A stretch of 64,000 bases of DNA from positions 124,001 through 188,000 of the forward strand of contig JAFEAQ010000022.1 of NCBI GenBank assembly GCA_018266295.1. Reading direction: 5' to 3'. Made by a program: the position numbers and the translations under genes. The notes under the pieces are model-generated. The model saw only the letters and a program-made list of their open reading frames with translations, did no database searches and had not been told where the DNA came from. The DNA is from Bdellovibrionales bacterium. GTDB taxonomy: Bacteria > Bdellovibrionota > Bdellovibrionia > Bdellovibrionales > Bdellovibrionaceae. Numbering within the stretch: position 1 is the first letter of the stretch; every line of letters begins with the position of its first letter. Positions 52,638-62,507 of this stretch are shown piece after piece.

Positions 52638-54863
52638 CTAATCAACCTTCAACAGTCTTAGCGCATTTAAAATAACGATAAGAGTCGCACCAGTATCTGC
52701 AGCCACCGCCATCCACATACTAGAATATCCTAATAGGGCTAAAGCCAAAAAAATAATTTTAAGAACCAAAGCAAAGCCAATATTAAATCTTATAATACCC
52801 AAAGCTCTTTGCCCTTGTTCTATTGCGACTGCCAACTGACTTAAGTCATCTTTAACTAGAGTTACATCTGCCGTTTCGACCGCAGCATCAGTTCCAGCAA
52901 GCCCCATTGCGATGCCAACTGTAGCTGAAGCTAAGGCCGGGGCATCATTTACGCCGTCCCCCACCATCCCTACATATTTGTACTTTTGAACAAGCTCTTT
53001 AACTTTTTCAACCTTATTCTCCGGCAAAAGATCACCAAATGCTGCATCAACGTTGACACTACTACCGATGGCAGTAGTTGTTCTTTGATTATCGCCACTC
53101 AAAATGACCACAGCTTCACAACCTAAACTATGAAGCTTATCTACGGAAAGCTTTGCGTTGGCTTTTAGCTTATCACCCAGCCAAATTATACCCATAACCT
53201 CTCCCTCGCAGTCCGCGTGGGGCTTATGCCCTACAACGATAACGGAGAGAGACTTATCTTCTAACTTCGCTAAATAAGACTCGAGCTCAGTGGAGCAAAC
53301 TCCCAACTCATGAACAAATCGATGATTGCCAAGAAAATACTCATGTCCATCCAATTTTGCAAATACGCCTCTACCGTGTGCACTTTGCACTTCACTAACT
53401 GGGCTTGCAGATATTTTATTTTCTTTCGCATATCGAACTACAGCTTGAGCCAAAGGGTGATTTGAAGACGCCTCAATAGAAGCCGCAACCTTCAAAATAT
53501 CCTCTATACTTTTGGTTTGATCCCAAACTCTAACAGAAACTACTTGAGGCGTGCCTTCAGTGAGCGTTCCTGTTTTATCAAGAGCTACTGCGCGTAGCTT
53601 TCCAAGACCTTCTAAAAACTTCCCACCCTTAACTAGAACCCCTCGTCTAGCCATTGCAGTGAGTGCAGATGCTATTGAAACGGGAGTTGAAATAACTAGC
53701 GCACAAGGGCAAGCGATCACAAGCAAAACTAAAGACTTATAAATCCAGTCATTCCAAGCGCCCTGAAAAACAAGAGGCGGAATCATCATAATTGCAAGTG
53801 CTAACAAAAACACGGCAGGAGTATAGATCCTAGCAAATTGATCGACGAAGGTTTGGAGAGGCGCCTTTGATTTTTGAGCGTCCTCTACAAGTTTAATAAT
53901 CTGCGATACCTTCGAATCTTTAGAAAGCTGACTAACTTGAATATCTAGCACTGCAGAGCTATTAATAGTGCCGGCATATACGATGTCGCCAAAGGCTTTT
54001 TTAACCAATTTAGACTCACCAGTGAGGGCAGCTTGATTTACATCAGACTCTCCGGCCTTTACCGTACCGTCTGCGGGTATTAGGTCTCCGGCTCTTGCAA
54101 CAACTACGTCACCAATTTTAAGAGATGAAGCTTCTACTTCAGTTAGTTCTCCGTTACCAGCTCTAAGTAAAGCGCTTTTAGGAGTAATTTTTAGCACTTC
54201 AGAGATAGCTTTTCTTGCTCTAACGACACTATACGCCTCAAGAAGTTCAGAGAGGGCAAATAGAAAAATAACTGCCGCGGCTTCTGCATAGTCTCTCAAA
54301 TAAATGGCGCCTAAAGCAGCAACAACAACTAGCACATTCATATCAAGATGAAATTTCCGAAGAGCTCTAGTCGCTTTTGGAACAACTAAGATACTTCCAA
54401 AAGCTATGGAAATTAAGAAACCTGACATTGTCAGAAATTCAGAAACACCGTTTATGTAACTTATTACAAATGAAGCTAAAAACAATGCGCCCGAAATGCA
54501 AACATATAGAAGGCGGTGAAATGGAATCGTAACTGTCTTTCCTTCTTTAGAGACAACTTTGACGCCAGATCTATTAATTCGCCTCTCAACATCTTCTTTT
54601 TTTGTTTTATCGGAAAATACTACTTTCACAGTAGAAGACATCAGATTGGCTTCTACAATATAGATGTCGGGAGCTTTTAAGGAGCTATTGATTGCCGCTA
54701 TTTCATCCGCGCAATCCATCCCACTAACTTTAAATTCTTCCTCTACAGCATCAGAAGGAAGGTTGCTTCGGTCATACCCGTTGTTACTCTCAACAACTTT
54801 CTTACTTGAATGACTATGAGAATGGTGATGGCCATGCCCGTGATTACAATTATCATGTCCCAT
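52638..54863 (-). CDS. cadA: Zn2+/Cd2+/Pb2+-exporting P1B-type ATPase
   Basis: 741 residues. The N-terminus is His-rich (HGHGHHHSHSHSS), followed by an HMA-like region with GMDCAD in which the usual second Cys is absent. Later motifs are CPCALVISTP in membrane segment 6 near residue 385, DKTGTLT near 430 and GDGVNDAPAL. CPC with the Zn/Cd-type neighbours points to zinc/cadmium/lead export. The start sits after GGGAG within a GGGAGCTCCC palindrome (54865-54874). It is last of the five-gene minus-strand unit. Confidence 0.88.
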   Translation of the reverse strand: MGHDNCNHGHGHHHSHSHSSKKVVESNNGYDRSNLPSDAVEEEFKVSGMDCADEIAAINSSLKAPDIYIVEANLMSSTVKVVFSDKTKKEDVERRINRSGVKVVSKEGKTVTIPFHRLLYVCISGALFLASFVISYINGVSEFLTMSGFLISIAFGSILVVPKATRALRKFHLDMNVLVVVAALGAIYLRDYAEAAAVIFLFALSELLEAYSVVRARKAISEVLKITPKSALLRAGNGELTEVEASSLKIGDVVVARAGDLIPADGTVKAGESDVNQAALTGESKLVKKAFGDIVYAGTINSSAVLDIQVSQLSKDSKVSQIIKLVEDAQKSKAPLQTFVDQFARIYTPAVFLLALAIMMIPPLVFQGAWNDWIYKSLVLLVIACPCALVISTPVSIASALTAMARRGVLVKGGKFLEGLGKLRAVALDKTGTLTEGTPQVVSVRVWDQTKSIEDILKVAASIEASSNHPLAQAVVRYAKENKISASPVSEVQSAHGRGVFAKLDGHEYFLGNHRFVHELGVCSTELESYLAKLEDKSLSVIVVGHKPHADCEGEVMGIIWLGDKLKANAKLSVDKLHSLGCEAVVILSGDNQRTTTAIGSSVNVDAAFGDLLPENKVEKVKELVQKYKYVGMVGDGVNDAPALASATVGIAMGLAGTDAAVETADVTLVKDDLSQLAVAIEQGQRALGIIRFNIGFALVLKIIFLALALLGYSSMWMAVAADTGATLIVILNALRLLKVD

Positions 54864-54898
54864 AGGGAGCTCCCGTCATCTATACGTCAAACTACAAA

Positions 54899-55255
54899 CT
54901 AATTCTGACCGCACTCTTTTGGATTAGTCTCGCAGTGTTTTTCAAGCTTAAACACATACCCTTCTTTTATCTGAAGACCATTGTCTGGCTTAGCAAACGA
55001 CACCACTTCTTCAACTTTAGATAAAGTCAATGTACCTACTAAGCTAATCCTGCAACGACTTCCGCCTCTCGTGCCACCGTTACATTTATTTTCGTAGACA
55101 TTAACTTTATCGCCAACATGAACGCCTTGCTGCGACCCGAATTCGATTTTTACATCCCCGTCCGGAGTTGTGTTCTCTGCTTTATGATAAGAGAGTGTGG
55201 CACAACCAGTTAAAAAAACCATTCCTATAGCAAAAACCAAAATACTTTTTGTCAT
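54899..55255 (-). CDS. Small lipoprotein of the metal-resistance operon
   Basis: 118 residues; lipobox FLTGC (Cys18). Mature part has YHKAENT near its start and a Cys-rich segment (NKCNGGTRGGSRC). It is paralogous to the lipoprotein at 61523-61876 (shared YH(K/R)AENT and the later KC/TC-K pattern). It lies between the RND pump and CadA genes, suggesting an outer-membrane accessory for metal efflux; the function is unproven. Confidence 0.6.
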   Translation of the reverse strand: MTKSILVFAIGMVFLTGCATLSYHKAENTTPDGDVKIEFGSQQGVHVGDKVNVYENKCNGGTRGGSRCRISLVGTLTLSKVEEVVSFAKPDNGLQIKEGYVFKLEKHCETNPKECGQN

Positions 55256-55268
55256 GTGATACTCCTAA

Positions 55269-58200
55269 TTAGTGCGCCACGCGCGCTTTAAATTTATGTT
55301 CAAAAATCGAATATAAGATTGGCAAAACAAATAACGTAAGTAGCGTTGAAGAAACGATTCCACCAATAACCACAGATGCCAATGGCTTCTGAACTTCCGC
55401 ACCAATGCCAGTTGAAAGCATCATTGGCAAAAATCCAAAAATAGCAACAAGAGCCGTCATTAGCACCGGACGCAGACGAATTAAAGTTCCCTTAACAACC
55501 AACTCCTTACCTGACTTCCCTTCAAGCTTCAGCTGATTAAAGTAGTTCACAAGAACCACACCATTTAATACTGCGATCCCCGACAGCGCGATGAAACCGA
55601 TTCCAGCGGAAATACTGAACGGCAAACCATTCAAGATAAGTCCGATGACACCGCCCACGAGTGCAAATGGAATGCAGCAGAAAATCAACAGAGTTTGGCC
55701 AACACTTCTAAATGCTGCAAAAATCATAAGAAGAACTAACCCTAGAGCGACCGGAGTCAATACTAAGAGTCTTGTTCTTGCCTCTTGCAGATTCTTAAAG
55801 TTGCCGCCCCATTGAACGTAATAACCTTGAGGAAGTGCGACCTCTTTCTCTACGATTTTCTGCGCCTCATTGACGAAGCTCTCCGTATCTCGACCACGCA
55901 AATTGATCAGAACTGCAGAGCGACGGTTCGAATCTTCTCGATTAATAGAACCAAAAGTCTCAGCAAATTTAGAGCTTGCAATGGTAGACAATGGGGTTGT
56001 TGTGTTTGAGCCAATCCCAACTGGAAGCGCCCGAATAGTCGCTAAATCTGAACGTTCTTCTTCACTCAACCTAACAACGATTGGGAATTTCTTTTCATTT
56101 TGATAAAGGTAACCAGCCTCCTGCCCGCCGAGCGCAATTGAAATCGTGCTCAAGATATCTGAGACACTTGCTCCATATCTTTTGACGGCCCCCTCGAGAG
56201 GCTCAACGCGCAATACAGGGCTTGTTCCTGCTAAATCGACCTCTACGTCACCGGCGCCAGGTACTTTGGAAACTACCTCTTGAATTTTCTTTGCAATCTC
56301 CATATTTTTTTGCAAATCAGGCCCAAAAACTTTGACAGCTACATCTGCACGCGTGCCTTCAAGAAGCTCATTGAATCTCATTTGAATGGGTTGAGATGCC
56401 AAATAAGACTGGCCTGGCAGATCTTTTTCAAGCCTTTCAATCATCGTTTTAACCAGGCTATCATAGGTATGCTTCTTACCTTGATTATTCGCACCCCAAT
56501 CATTACGAGACTTAAGCATAATATAGGTATCCGAAATATTGACACCCATAGGGTCGGTTGCGACCTCACTAGTACCAATTCTCGAAAATACAGTGTCCAC
56601 CTCTGGAAACTCTTTAATTATTCCCTCGGCTTTCAACTGAAATGCAATGGACTGATCAAGGCTGAGATTTACCGGGCGAATCATGTGGAAAGCGTAAGAG
56701 CCTTCACTGAGCTGTGGTAAAAACTCTGAACCTAAGCGAGCAAACAACACCCCACCCAAAATGACAGCACCCAAAGATAGAACGATGGCTGTCTTTCTGA
56801 ATACGAATGTGGCCTCGAGAATCGGCTTGTAGGCCGCTCGAATCCAGCTCATAAAGCGTGGTTCTTTGTCTTCTGCCTTAGACGACAAGAATAAACTTGC
56901 CAACGCTGGCGCCGTTGTAAACGAGAGAACCAATGCTGCTAAAACTGCAATGGAGAACGTCGCAGCCATTGGCTTAAACATTTTTCCTTCAACGCCAACA
57001 AGCGCAAAGACCGGCAAGAAAACCATAACAACGATCAATTGACCAAAGCCGGCCGCTTTACGAATTTCAATGGACGCCTCTACGATCGCTTCCTTGACTT
57101 CGTGTACACTCAATTTACGCTTATGATGTTTCGCCCGCTCATGAATGAGCCGAACGCAGTTGTCCACCAAGATTACAGTTCCATCGACTATGATACCAAA
57201 ATCCAAAGCACCAAGGCTCATCAGATTACCGGATATTCCAAGTGGTTTCATGATCAAGAATGTAACAAGTAGAGAAAACGGAATTGTAAGCGCTGTGATG
57301 ATCGCGGCTCTAATATTACCCACGAGCAGAAAGAGCACGATGATTACAAGACCTGCGCCCATCAATAAATTATGCTCGACGGTGCCGAGAGTTGCATTTA
57401 CTAGGTCAGAACGATTGTACACTGTTTCTAATACAAAGCCCTTTGGAAGAGTCTTTCGAATCTCTTCAACTTTGTCATGAACTCGCGTTGAAACAGTTCT
57501 GCTGTTTTCTCCAAGTAACATCATAACTGTTCCAAGAACAGTTTCTCGACCATTAAACGTCGAAGCTCCAGTTCTCAACTCTTTACCAAGCCGAACTTTT
57601 GCAACGTCTCCAATCTTTACTACCCTAAAAGAATCGAGCTGTTTTACAGGAGCTTGCTCGATATCTTCAGGCCCCTTAAAGAGACCAACGCCCTGAACTA
57701 AGAACTGCTCAGCTGTTTGAGATATATAGCCGCCACCAACATTTTTATTAACCTTTTCAAGGGCACTCACGATGTCTTCGAAGTGAACCCCATACGAAAC
57801 CATCTTTTTAATGTCGGGCTGAACGTGATACTGTCTCTCAAAACCACCTGTAGTATTGATTTCTGCAACCCCTTCAACAGTTAGAAGGCGCGGTTTTACA
57901 AACCAATCCTGAACTTCCCGAATCTGCATCATTTGTTTCATGCGCTCTTCGGGATCATGAGATGGCTTCTCAACATCTAAAACGTATTGGAAAATCTCAC
58001 CGAGACCTGTTGATATAGGACCGAGCTTCGCTTGGGCACCAGACGGCAATTCGGGCAAAACCCCCTGAAGCCTTTCTGTTACCATCTGCCTTGCACGATA
58101 GATATCAACCTCATCTTTAAAAACAATCGTCACTTGAGACAGACCGAATCTAGTGATTGACCGGACTTGCTCAACTCCGGCAATACCTCTCATCGCAGAC

Positions 58201-58409
58201 TCAACAGGGTAAGTAATTCCACGTTCAATTTCTTCAGGCGCCAAGCCCTCAATCACTGTATTTACTTGAACCTGGTTATTTGTAATATCTGGTACGGCAT
58301 CAATTGGGAGATGCTGAAAGGCAAATAGCCCCGCGGCAGCAATACCCAAAGTAAGGAGTAGCACCAAGACTCTATTGTATACTGAAAATCGAATAATATT
58401 ATTAATCAT
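55269..58409 (-). CDS. czcA: CzcA-type HME-RND metal efflux pump
   Basis: 1046 residues with 12 predicted transmembrane segments. ALDFGIIVDGTVILVDN in segment 4 carries the Asp residues of heavy-metal CzcA pumps (the third acid is Asp instead of the usual Glu). PIDAVPDITNNQVQV at the N-terminus is conserved in the HME group. It exchanges metal for protons across the envelope with the adjacent adaptor and TolC-type channel. It is in the same operon after the adaptor by 8 bases. Confidence 0.9.
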   Translation of the reverse strand: MINNIIRFSVYNRVLVLLLTLGIAAAGLFAFQHLPIDAVPDITNNQVQVNTVIEGLAPEEIERGITYPVESAMRGIAGVEQVRSITRFGLSQVTIVFKDEVDIYRARQMVTERLQGVLPELPSGAQAKLGPISTGLGEIFQYVLDVEKPSHDPEERMKQMMQIREVQDWFVKPRLLTVEGVAEINTTGGFERQYHVQPDIKKMVSYGVHFEDIVSALEKVNKNVGGGYISQTAEQFLVQGVGLFKGPEDIEQAPVKQLDSFRVVKIGDVAKVRLGKELRTGASTFNGRETVLGTVMMLLGENSRTVSTRVHDKVEEIRKTLPKGFVLETVYNRSDLVNATLGTVEHNLLMGAGLVIIVLFLLVGNIRAAIITALTIPFSLLVTFLIMKPLGISGNLMSLGALDFGIIVDGTVILVDNCVRLIHERAKHHKRKLSVHEVKEAIVEASIEIRKAAGFGQLIVVMVFLPVFALVGVEGKMFKPMAATFSIAVLAALVLSFTTAPALASLFLSSKAEDKEPRFMSWIRAAYKPILEATFVFRKTAIVLSLGAVILGGVLFARLGSEFLPQLSEGSYAFHMIRPVNLSLDQSIAFQLKAEGIIKEFPEVDTVFSRIGTSEVATDPMGVNISDTYIMLKSRNDWGANNQGKKHTYDSLVKTMIERLEKDLPGQSYLASQPIQMRFNELLEGTRADVAVKVFGPDLQKNMEIAKKIQEVVSKVPGAGDVEVDLAGTSPVLRVEPLEGAVKRYGASVSDILSTISIALGGQEAGYLYQNEKKFPIVVRLSEEERSDLATIRALPVGIGSNTTTPLSTIASSKFAETFGSINREDSNRRSAVLINLRGRDTESFVNEAQKIVEKEVALPQGYYVQWGGNFKNLQEARTRLLVLTPVALGLVLLMIFAAFRSVGQTLLIFCCIPFALVGGVIGLILNGLPFSISAGIGFIALSGIAVLNGVVLVNYFNQLKLEGKSGKELVVKGTLIRLRPVLMTALVAIFGFLPMMLSTGIGAEVQKPLASVVIGGIVSSTLLTLFVLPILYSIFEHKFKARVAH

Positions 58410-58417
58410 AACAACCT

Positions 58418-58864
58418 CTAATGACCGTGCCCTTCATCACCGGAAGAAAATGCAGACAACTCCGCAGCACGTAAAAATCCAAGGCCAGTGAAAACGATTT
58501 CGTCTCCGCCTTTTAGATCTTTTGATTTAATTTTCATTTTGCCAATCGACTTCGAGATGATTTCAAAATCTACACGCTTGTAAAAACCATCGCGAAGTCT
58601 ATAGATATTTACTTCTTCTCCTGAAACAAGAACTGCAGAACTAGGTATCTCCCACAACTGCGCACTAGATGAGAGTTTCAGAGTTTGCATAGCAAAGTTC
58701 TTGATAGCTTCTTTAGATAATTTAATTCCCTCATGCTCATCAGCTGATGTAATACCCTTATCTGGACCTACAGAAGGCGCAGCGGCCTCATCTTCCCCAG
58801 CCATTGAATAGAAAGGCTTCAAAACCATAAAAATACTGACTGCGATTAAAAATATTTTTCTCAT
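58418..58864 (-). CDS. Short periplasmic adaptor-like protein (CusB/CzcB C-terminal domain only)
   Basis: 148 residues with signal peptide (MRKIFLIAVSIFMVLKPFYSMA). LWEIPSSAVLVSGEEVNIYRL followed by GGDEIVFTGLGFLRAAEL matches the beta-barrel/membrane-proximal end of efflux adaptors, but the lipoyl and hairpin domains (usual length 350-500) are absent. The C-terminus (DEGHGH) may bind metal. It lies between the channel and pump genes where the adaptor belongs. Confidence 0.7.
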   Translation of the reverse strand: MRKIFLIAVSIFMVLKPFYSMAGEDEAAAPSVGPDKGITSADEHEGIKLSKEAIKNFAMQTLKLSSSAQLWEIPSSAVLVSGEEVNIYRLRDGFYKRVDFEIISKSIGKMKIKSKDLKGGDEIVFTGLGFLRAAELSAFSSGDEGHGH

Positions 58865-60099
58865 AGAGCAAACTCCACTGCCTCACCGTCTACAAATCGT
58901 AGATCTAAATAGTTTTCTAGCGCTTTGAGTTCTCTTTCATTTCTGGTTTTCTCAAAATCCACTAGACTTCGATGTGCCTCGATAACCAAACTGCTTGGAA
59001 CTAAGCCACGATAAAAATGTGACTCAATTTTTTTGTGACGCTTTTCTTGAGTCGCCCCGGTGGAAGCACTTTTTAACAACTTAATTGATTTCAGGTATTG
59101 CTTAACCAGTGCCTCCCTGAGAGTTTTCACTTCTTCAAGAGCTAAATTGCGCTTCATCTCAGCGGCCTTAAGATTCGCTGTTGCAGTTGCTCTTCCGCCT
59201 TGATTAGCGTTCAGAATTGGCAACGGCATGCTAATGTTTAATCCCACTTGGCTTGAAGTTTGATCGCCATCAGACACTCGTTTAATTGATGGACCAACAC
59301 TCAATGATGGAAGTATTTCACTTCGAGCTTTGGCGAGCTCCGCCTGAGACATACCTATTTCCGCCTCATATATCGCAAGCAAAGGAGAGCCATTTACTTG
59401 GTCTACTTTCTCAGATACATCCGGCCACTTTACAATTTTCCCTGGAATGCTACCTCGAATGTCATCAGCACTTTTCCCCAATGTAATTTTAAAATAAGAA
59501 CTAATCTTTGAAATTTCCTCCTCTAGTTCTTGCTTTTTAAAATTGTAATCAGACTTCGCGAGATCGAAGACCTCACTGGTTACTTCATGCTCAGGAGACA
59601 ACTTCGGACGCTGTTGATATTGATGAACAAGTTTCGTAAAAACGTTAATTGACTCATCAACTAGTACAGACTCTTCATTCAACTGACGTAAGCGAGTTAG
59701 GTTTAAAATAACCTGTTTCCTAACTTCAGCGCGTGCTTTATTTAATTCCGCTTCAGCTCTCTTTACTTCAAATTCAGCCAAAGACTTCCTTGCAGATCGA
59801 CCGCCTCCTACTTCAATAGGAAAAGCTAAACTCATATCTAGCTCTGATTGATTTTGACCCGCCGACTTACCCGCCACATACTCGGATGAAAATTCTGGAT
59901 TCAAAAGTTGGGTGGCTTGATCGACTCCAGCTTTCTTAGCATTTAAATTAGACTCCGCCTTCAACACCTCAGGCGATCTACTTTCTGCACATAAAACGAT
60001 TTGACTAGCATTCTTAACAGCATCACAAGGGTTCTCTGCAGCCAAAATAGTTATTGGGCAGAAAATCGTTATGAATGCCGCTATCCTTAAAAGCGACAT
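58861..60099 (-). CDS. TolC-family outer-membrane channel (CzcC/CusC type)
   Basis: 412 residues with signal peptide. The N-terminal repeat (VLKAESNLNAKKAGVDQATQ, LLNPEFSSEY) and C-terminal repeat (ANLKAAEMKRNLALEEVKTL) show the duplicated helical hairpin of TolC proteins. It is the first gene of the efflux unit, overlapping the adaptor by 4 bases. It is probably an exit duct for metal ions. Confidence 0.85.
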   Translation of the reverse strand: MSLLRIAAFITIFCPITILAAENPCDAVKNASQIVLCAESRSPEVLKAESNLNAKKAGVDQATQLLNPEFSSEYVAGKSAGQNQSELDMSLAFPIEVGGGRSARKSLAEFEVKRAEAELNKARAEVRKQVILNLTRLRQLNEESVLVDESINVFTKLVHQYQQRPKLSPEHEVTSEVFDLAKSDYNFKKQELEEEISKISSYFKITLGKSADDIRGSIPGKIVKWPDVSEKVDQVNGSPLLAIYEAEIGMSQAELAKARSEILPSLSVGPSIKRVSDGDQTSSQVGLNISMPLPILNANQGGRATATANLKAAEMKRNLALEEVKTLREALVKQYLKSIKLLKSASTGATQEKRHKKIESHFYRGLVPSSLVIEAHRSLVDFEKTRNERELKALENYLDLRFVDGEAVEFAL

Positions 60100-60149
60100 A
60101 AAAACCTCTATAAAATGTGTTTACGAAAAAAAAAGACTCTTAACGAATG

Positions 60150-60563
60150 TTAAGAAAGCTTAGGAGGCTGAAAAGGAACGTCTAAGAAACGGCTATGTGG
60201 TCTCTCAAACTTCGTAGGATAGTTGATTTCCATAGAGTGCGAAAAGTTGACCCCAGAAATCAATGGCAAAACTAGATTTGGACAATGACCAAAGTGGCAA
60301 ACACTTTGAGAACAATCATCGATAGGAGCACCTTTGCTATTTTGGGCTTTTTCAATGCTCACAATTTTAATAGTGCTATTTTGATACGAGGACGCAACTG
60401 ATGCCCCGTCTTCATGTTCACAAACGACAAACGACGACAAAATGAGCGTGCTCAAAAGCAAACTAATTGAAAACCATGTAAGTAAGAGAAACGATCTACA
60501 TTTTGTCACTTTGAACAATATACCAATCTTCAGATAGAGCATCAACATCTTACGCTGAAACAA
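60150..60563 (-). CDS. Small exported CHFGHC protein (CzcI-like)
   Basis: Up to 137 residues; an internal hydrophobic segment (FLLLTWFSISLLLSTLILSS) probably serves as signal or anchor, and a start nearer to it (GTG 60509) is possible. CEHED and VCHFGHCPN give a Cys/His metal-site pattern. The paralogue at 61976-62305 shares VCHFGH. In CzcI-like proteins, such small periplasmic proteins precede czcCBA and modulate metal response; the same order occurs here. Confidence 0.6.
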   Translation of the reverse strand: MFQRKMLMLYLKIGILFKVTKCRSFLLLTWFSISLLLSTLILSSFVVCEHEDGASVASSYQNSTIKIVSIEKAQNSKGAPIDDCSQSVCHFGHCPNLVLPLISGVNFSHSMEINYPTKFERPHSRFLDVPFQPPKLS

Positions 60564-60585
60564 TCAAAATGAGATTATTCACGTC

Positions 60586-60625
60586 CTAATAACAACCTGG
60601 AGTAGCGACTCCAGGTTGTTATTAG
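60586..60625. terminator. Strong hairpin between the OMP-like and CHFGHC genes
   Basis: Arms CTAATAACAACCTGGAG (60586-60602) and CTCCAGGTTGTTATTAG (60609-60625) form a perfect 17-bp stem with loop TAGCGA. It lies just past the 3' end of the minus-strand gene at 60633, consistent with termination in either direction though the downstream U tract is weak. Confidence 0.7.
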
Positions 60626-60632
60626 CTATTAA

Positions 60633-61523
60633 CTAAAAGCTCGCTAACATACTAACACTGTAAGTGATGTCTTCAGCGCGATATAAACTAGACTGTAAAC
60701 TTCTTGAGTCAGGTTTGACTCCAGCTTGTCTTGTTGCAATCGAATTCGTAATATCCGGAATCAACAAAACTGGACCAAGAGTTATGTACATGCCAGTACT
60801 GATATCTACCGACTCATCTAGTAGTGTTAAGCTACTAGACTTCCAATCCTCAGTAGTCCCGACTCCTTGATAGAAAGAGACGCTGTCTGATAAGTTATAT
60901 GACAAACTCACGCCGTGAATTAATGTAGAATGAGAAAATCTTTCTTTACCATCCTCACTAATCGATGACGGTGTAAATCCTTGTCGCGGATCGAAAAAGT
61001 AAGTCACTCCCCACTTAGGGTTCAAAGTCCAATTTACATAAGCAGTAAATCTAACTTTGCCATTACTTCTTTCAGCAAGAGCTTTCTCTGTCACTGGGAT
61101 ATAGTACCAGAACAAAGGCACGATCTCATCAGACCCCAAGATACCTTTAGTCTTAAACGAGTACGTCACCACAGTATTAGATCTCTCAAATTTACTTCCG
61201 TTGTCAGTATCTCTTAAATAAGTAAAATACTGACGAAAACCTATCTTTGAAGTATCACTTGTTTTGTAAGTTAAACCTAAGGCATTTGTCGTATTTACTG
61301 CAGCATGATTGTTACGATCGCGTATATCGGCAGCACCAACTTCCATTGCCGAAATCGCCACAAAACCGAAATTCGACTTTGGTTTTTCTGGATCTTTCGC
61401 AGTCGTTGTAGTTGTGGTGGTCACACTCGCCGCTGGAATAGACGTTGTCGAAGAAGTAGTCTGCTCTTGAGCAAACACTTTTGCCGACAACATAACAATC
61501 GGTAAAATAATAAGTTTCTTCAT
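60633..61523 (-). CDS. Outer-membrane beta-barrel-like protein
   Basis: 296 residues with signal peptide (MKKLIILPIVMLSAKVFA) and a Thr/Ser-rich mature start (TTSSTTSIPAAS, TTTTTTTAKD). The rest is alternating amphipathic strands (KIGFRQYFTYLRDTDN, VRFTAYVNWTLNPKWGVTYF) with a C-terminal SVSMLASF, typical of beta-barrels. It is co-transcribed with the lipoprotein just upstream. Function in the metal array is unknown. Confidence 0.6.
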   Translation of the reverse strand: MKKLIILPIVMLSAKVFAQEQTTSSTTSIPAASVTTTTTTTAKDPEKPKSNFGFVAISAMEVGAADIRDRNNHAAVNTTNALGLTYKTSDTSKIGFRQYFTYLRDTDNGSKFERSNTVVTYSFKTKGILGSDEIVPLFWYYIPVTEKALAERSNGKVRFTAYVNWTLNPKWGVTYFFDPRQGFTPSSISEDGKERFSHSTLIHGVSLSYNLSDSVSFYQGVGTTEDWKSSSLTLLDESVDISTGMYITLGPVLLIPDITNSIATRQAGVKPDSRSLQSSLYRAEDITYSVSMLASF

Positions 61524-61876
61524 TATTTTGCCTCGCCTTTAAGAACTTCAAACTCAGTTTCTGCGCCAATTGCAGTACCTTGCTTAAATTCAACGGTAAC
61601 AATTTCCTTGTTAACTCCTACAACCTTACCGATAGACGCGAGTTTACGAATACAATTAAGTCTTTCACGCTCTTTAAAGTACTTCGTAGTGCAAGTTTTA
61701 TTTAAGGCAGTAACTTCTGTACCCGTAGCTGGACTGCTTTCATCATCAAATTTAAGCTTTACTTGAGTAGACCCATCTTCAAAGTGAACAGGGGTGTTTT
61801 CTGCGCGATGGTAAGTTGTTGTACATGCTGTAGTAACGAAAGGAAGGCAAAGTAATACCAATAAGTAGTTTTTCAT
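61523..61876 (-). CDS. Small lipoprotein, paralogue of the 54899-55255 gene
   Basis: 117 residues; lipobox VTTAC (Cys18). It contains YHRAENT and a KCTTKYFKERERLNC-type segment like the other lipoprotein. GGAGAG lies 4 bases upstream of ATG 61876; a longer frame would start in the leader. It overlaps the OMP-like gene by one base. Confidence 0.6.
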   Translation of the reverse strand: MKNYLLVLLCLPFVTTACTTTYHRAENTPVHFEDGSTQVKLKFDDESSPATGTEVTALNKTCTTKYFKERERLNCIRKLASIGKVVGVNKEIVTVEFKQGTAIGAETEFEVLKGEAK

Positions 61877-61975
61877 ACATCTCTCCGAGCCAAATGAATT
61901 GCCTAGCAATTGGTGGCAACCCAATTTGACGAATTTAATTTTTATTTAAAATAGGACCTAGTTAATCGAACTTAA

Positions 61976-62305
61976 CTAGGCAATTGGAGGACGCTTTTGT
62001 GCTTCAATAATTGCGCTGAGGTAACTAAAGACATAGTCCCTGTGAAAATCTTGAATCTGAAGACCCAATGAAACAGATACTTCTTGTGTGTAACTAAAAG
62101 AACAATGGCCTGAGTGCCCGAAATGGCAAACATGATCACCTTGGGCATCATCAACTGGATCAGTTTGATGGGTTGAATCCATCGAAACGATAGACGAACC
62201 CACAGATTTTTCATTTTTATTAAAATTAGAATTGCAGTGAATGCCGGTCAGAGACGACATAAAGAGGATCACAAAAGTAAGAAAAAGTGCCACCGCAGCT
62301 TTCAT
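61976..62305 (-). CDS. Small exported protein with CHFGHSGHC (CzcI-like)
   Basis: 109 residues: signal peptide (VALFLTFVILFMSSLTGIHC) and a metal-site motif VCHFGHSGHC at the middle, C-terminus ending KRPPIA. It parallels the 60150-60563 gene. No strong Shine-Dalgarno. It precedes a lipoprotein plus OMP-like pair, as the other precedes the efflux genes. Confidence 0.6.
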   Translation of the reverse strand: MKAAVALFLTFVILFMSSLTGIHCNSNFNKNEKSVGSSIVSMDSTHQTDPVDDAQGDHVCHFGHSGHCSFSYTQEVSVSLGLQIQDFHRDYVFSYLSAIIEAQKRPPIA

Positions 62306-62507
62306 TGCGAACTATTTTTAACTTTAATTTGTTGGAATTTCAACCATTTAAAATTTGGACCCAATCCAAAGCCCCTTAACAAACCCACAAACTACTGTTT
62401 TTACTATTTTTTTAAGAATTCAGATTCATTCCAACATCTAGTTTTTGAATTCAATATTGAGTTTATAACTAAATTCTCTAAAAAATATAAATACTTAAGG
62501 AGATTTT

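Noticed and set aside
54865-54874. GGGAGCTCCC palindrome as a metal-regulator operator
   Set aside because: It is only 10 bp, contains the ribosome-binding site of cadA, and does not match MerR/CadR or ArsR operator patterns.
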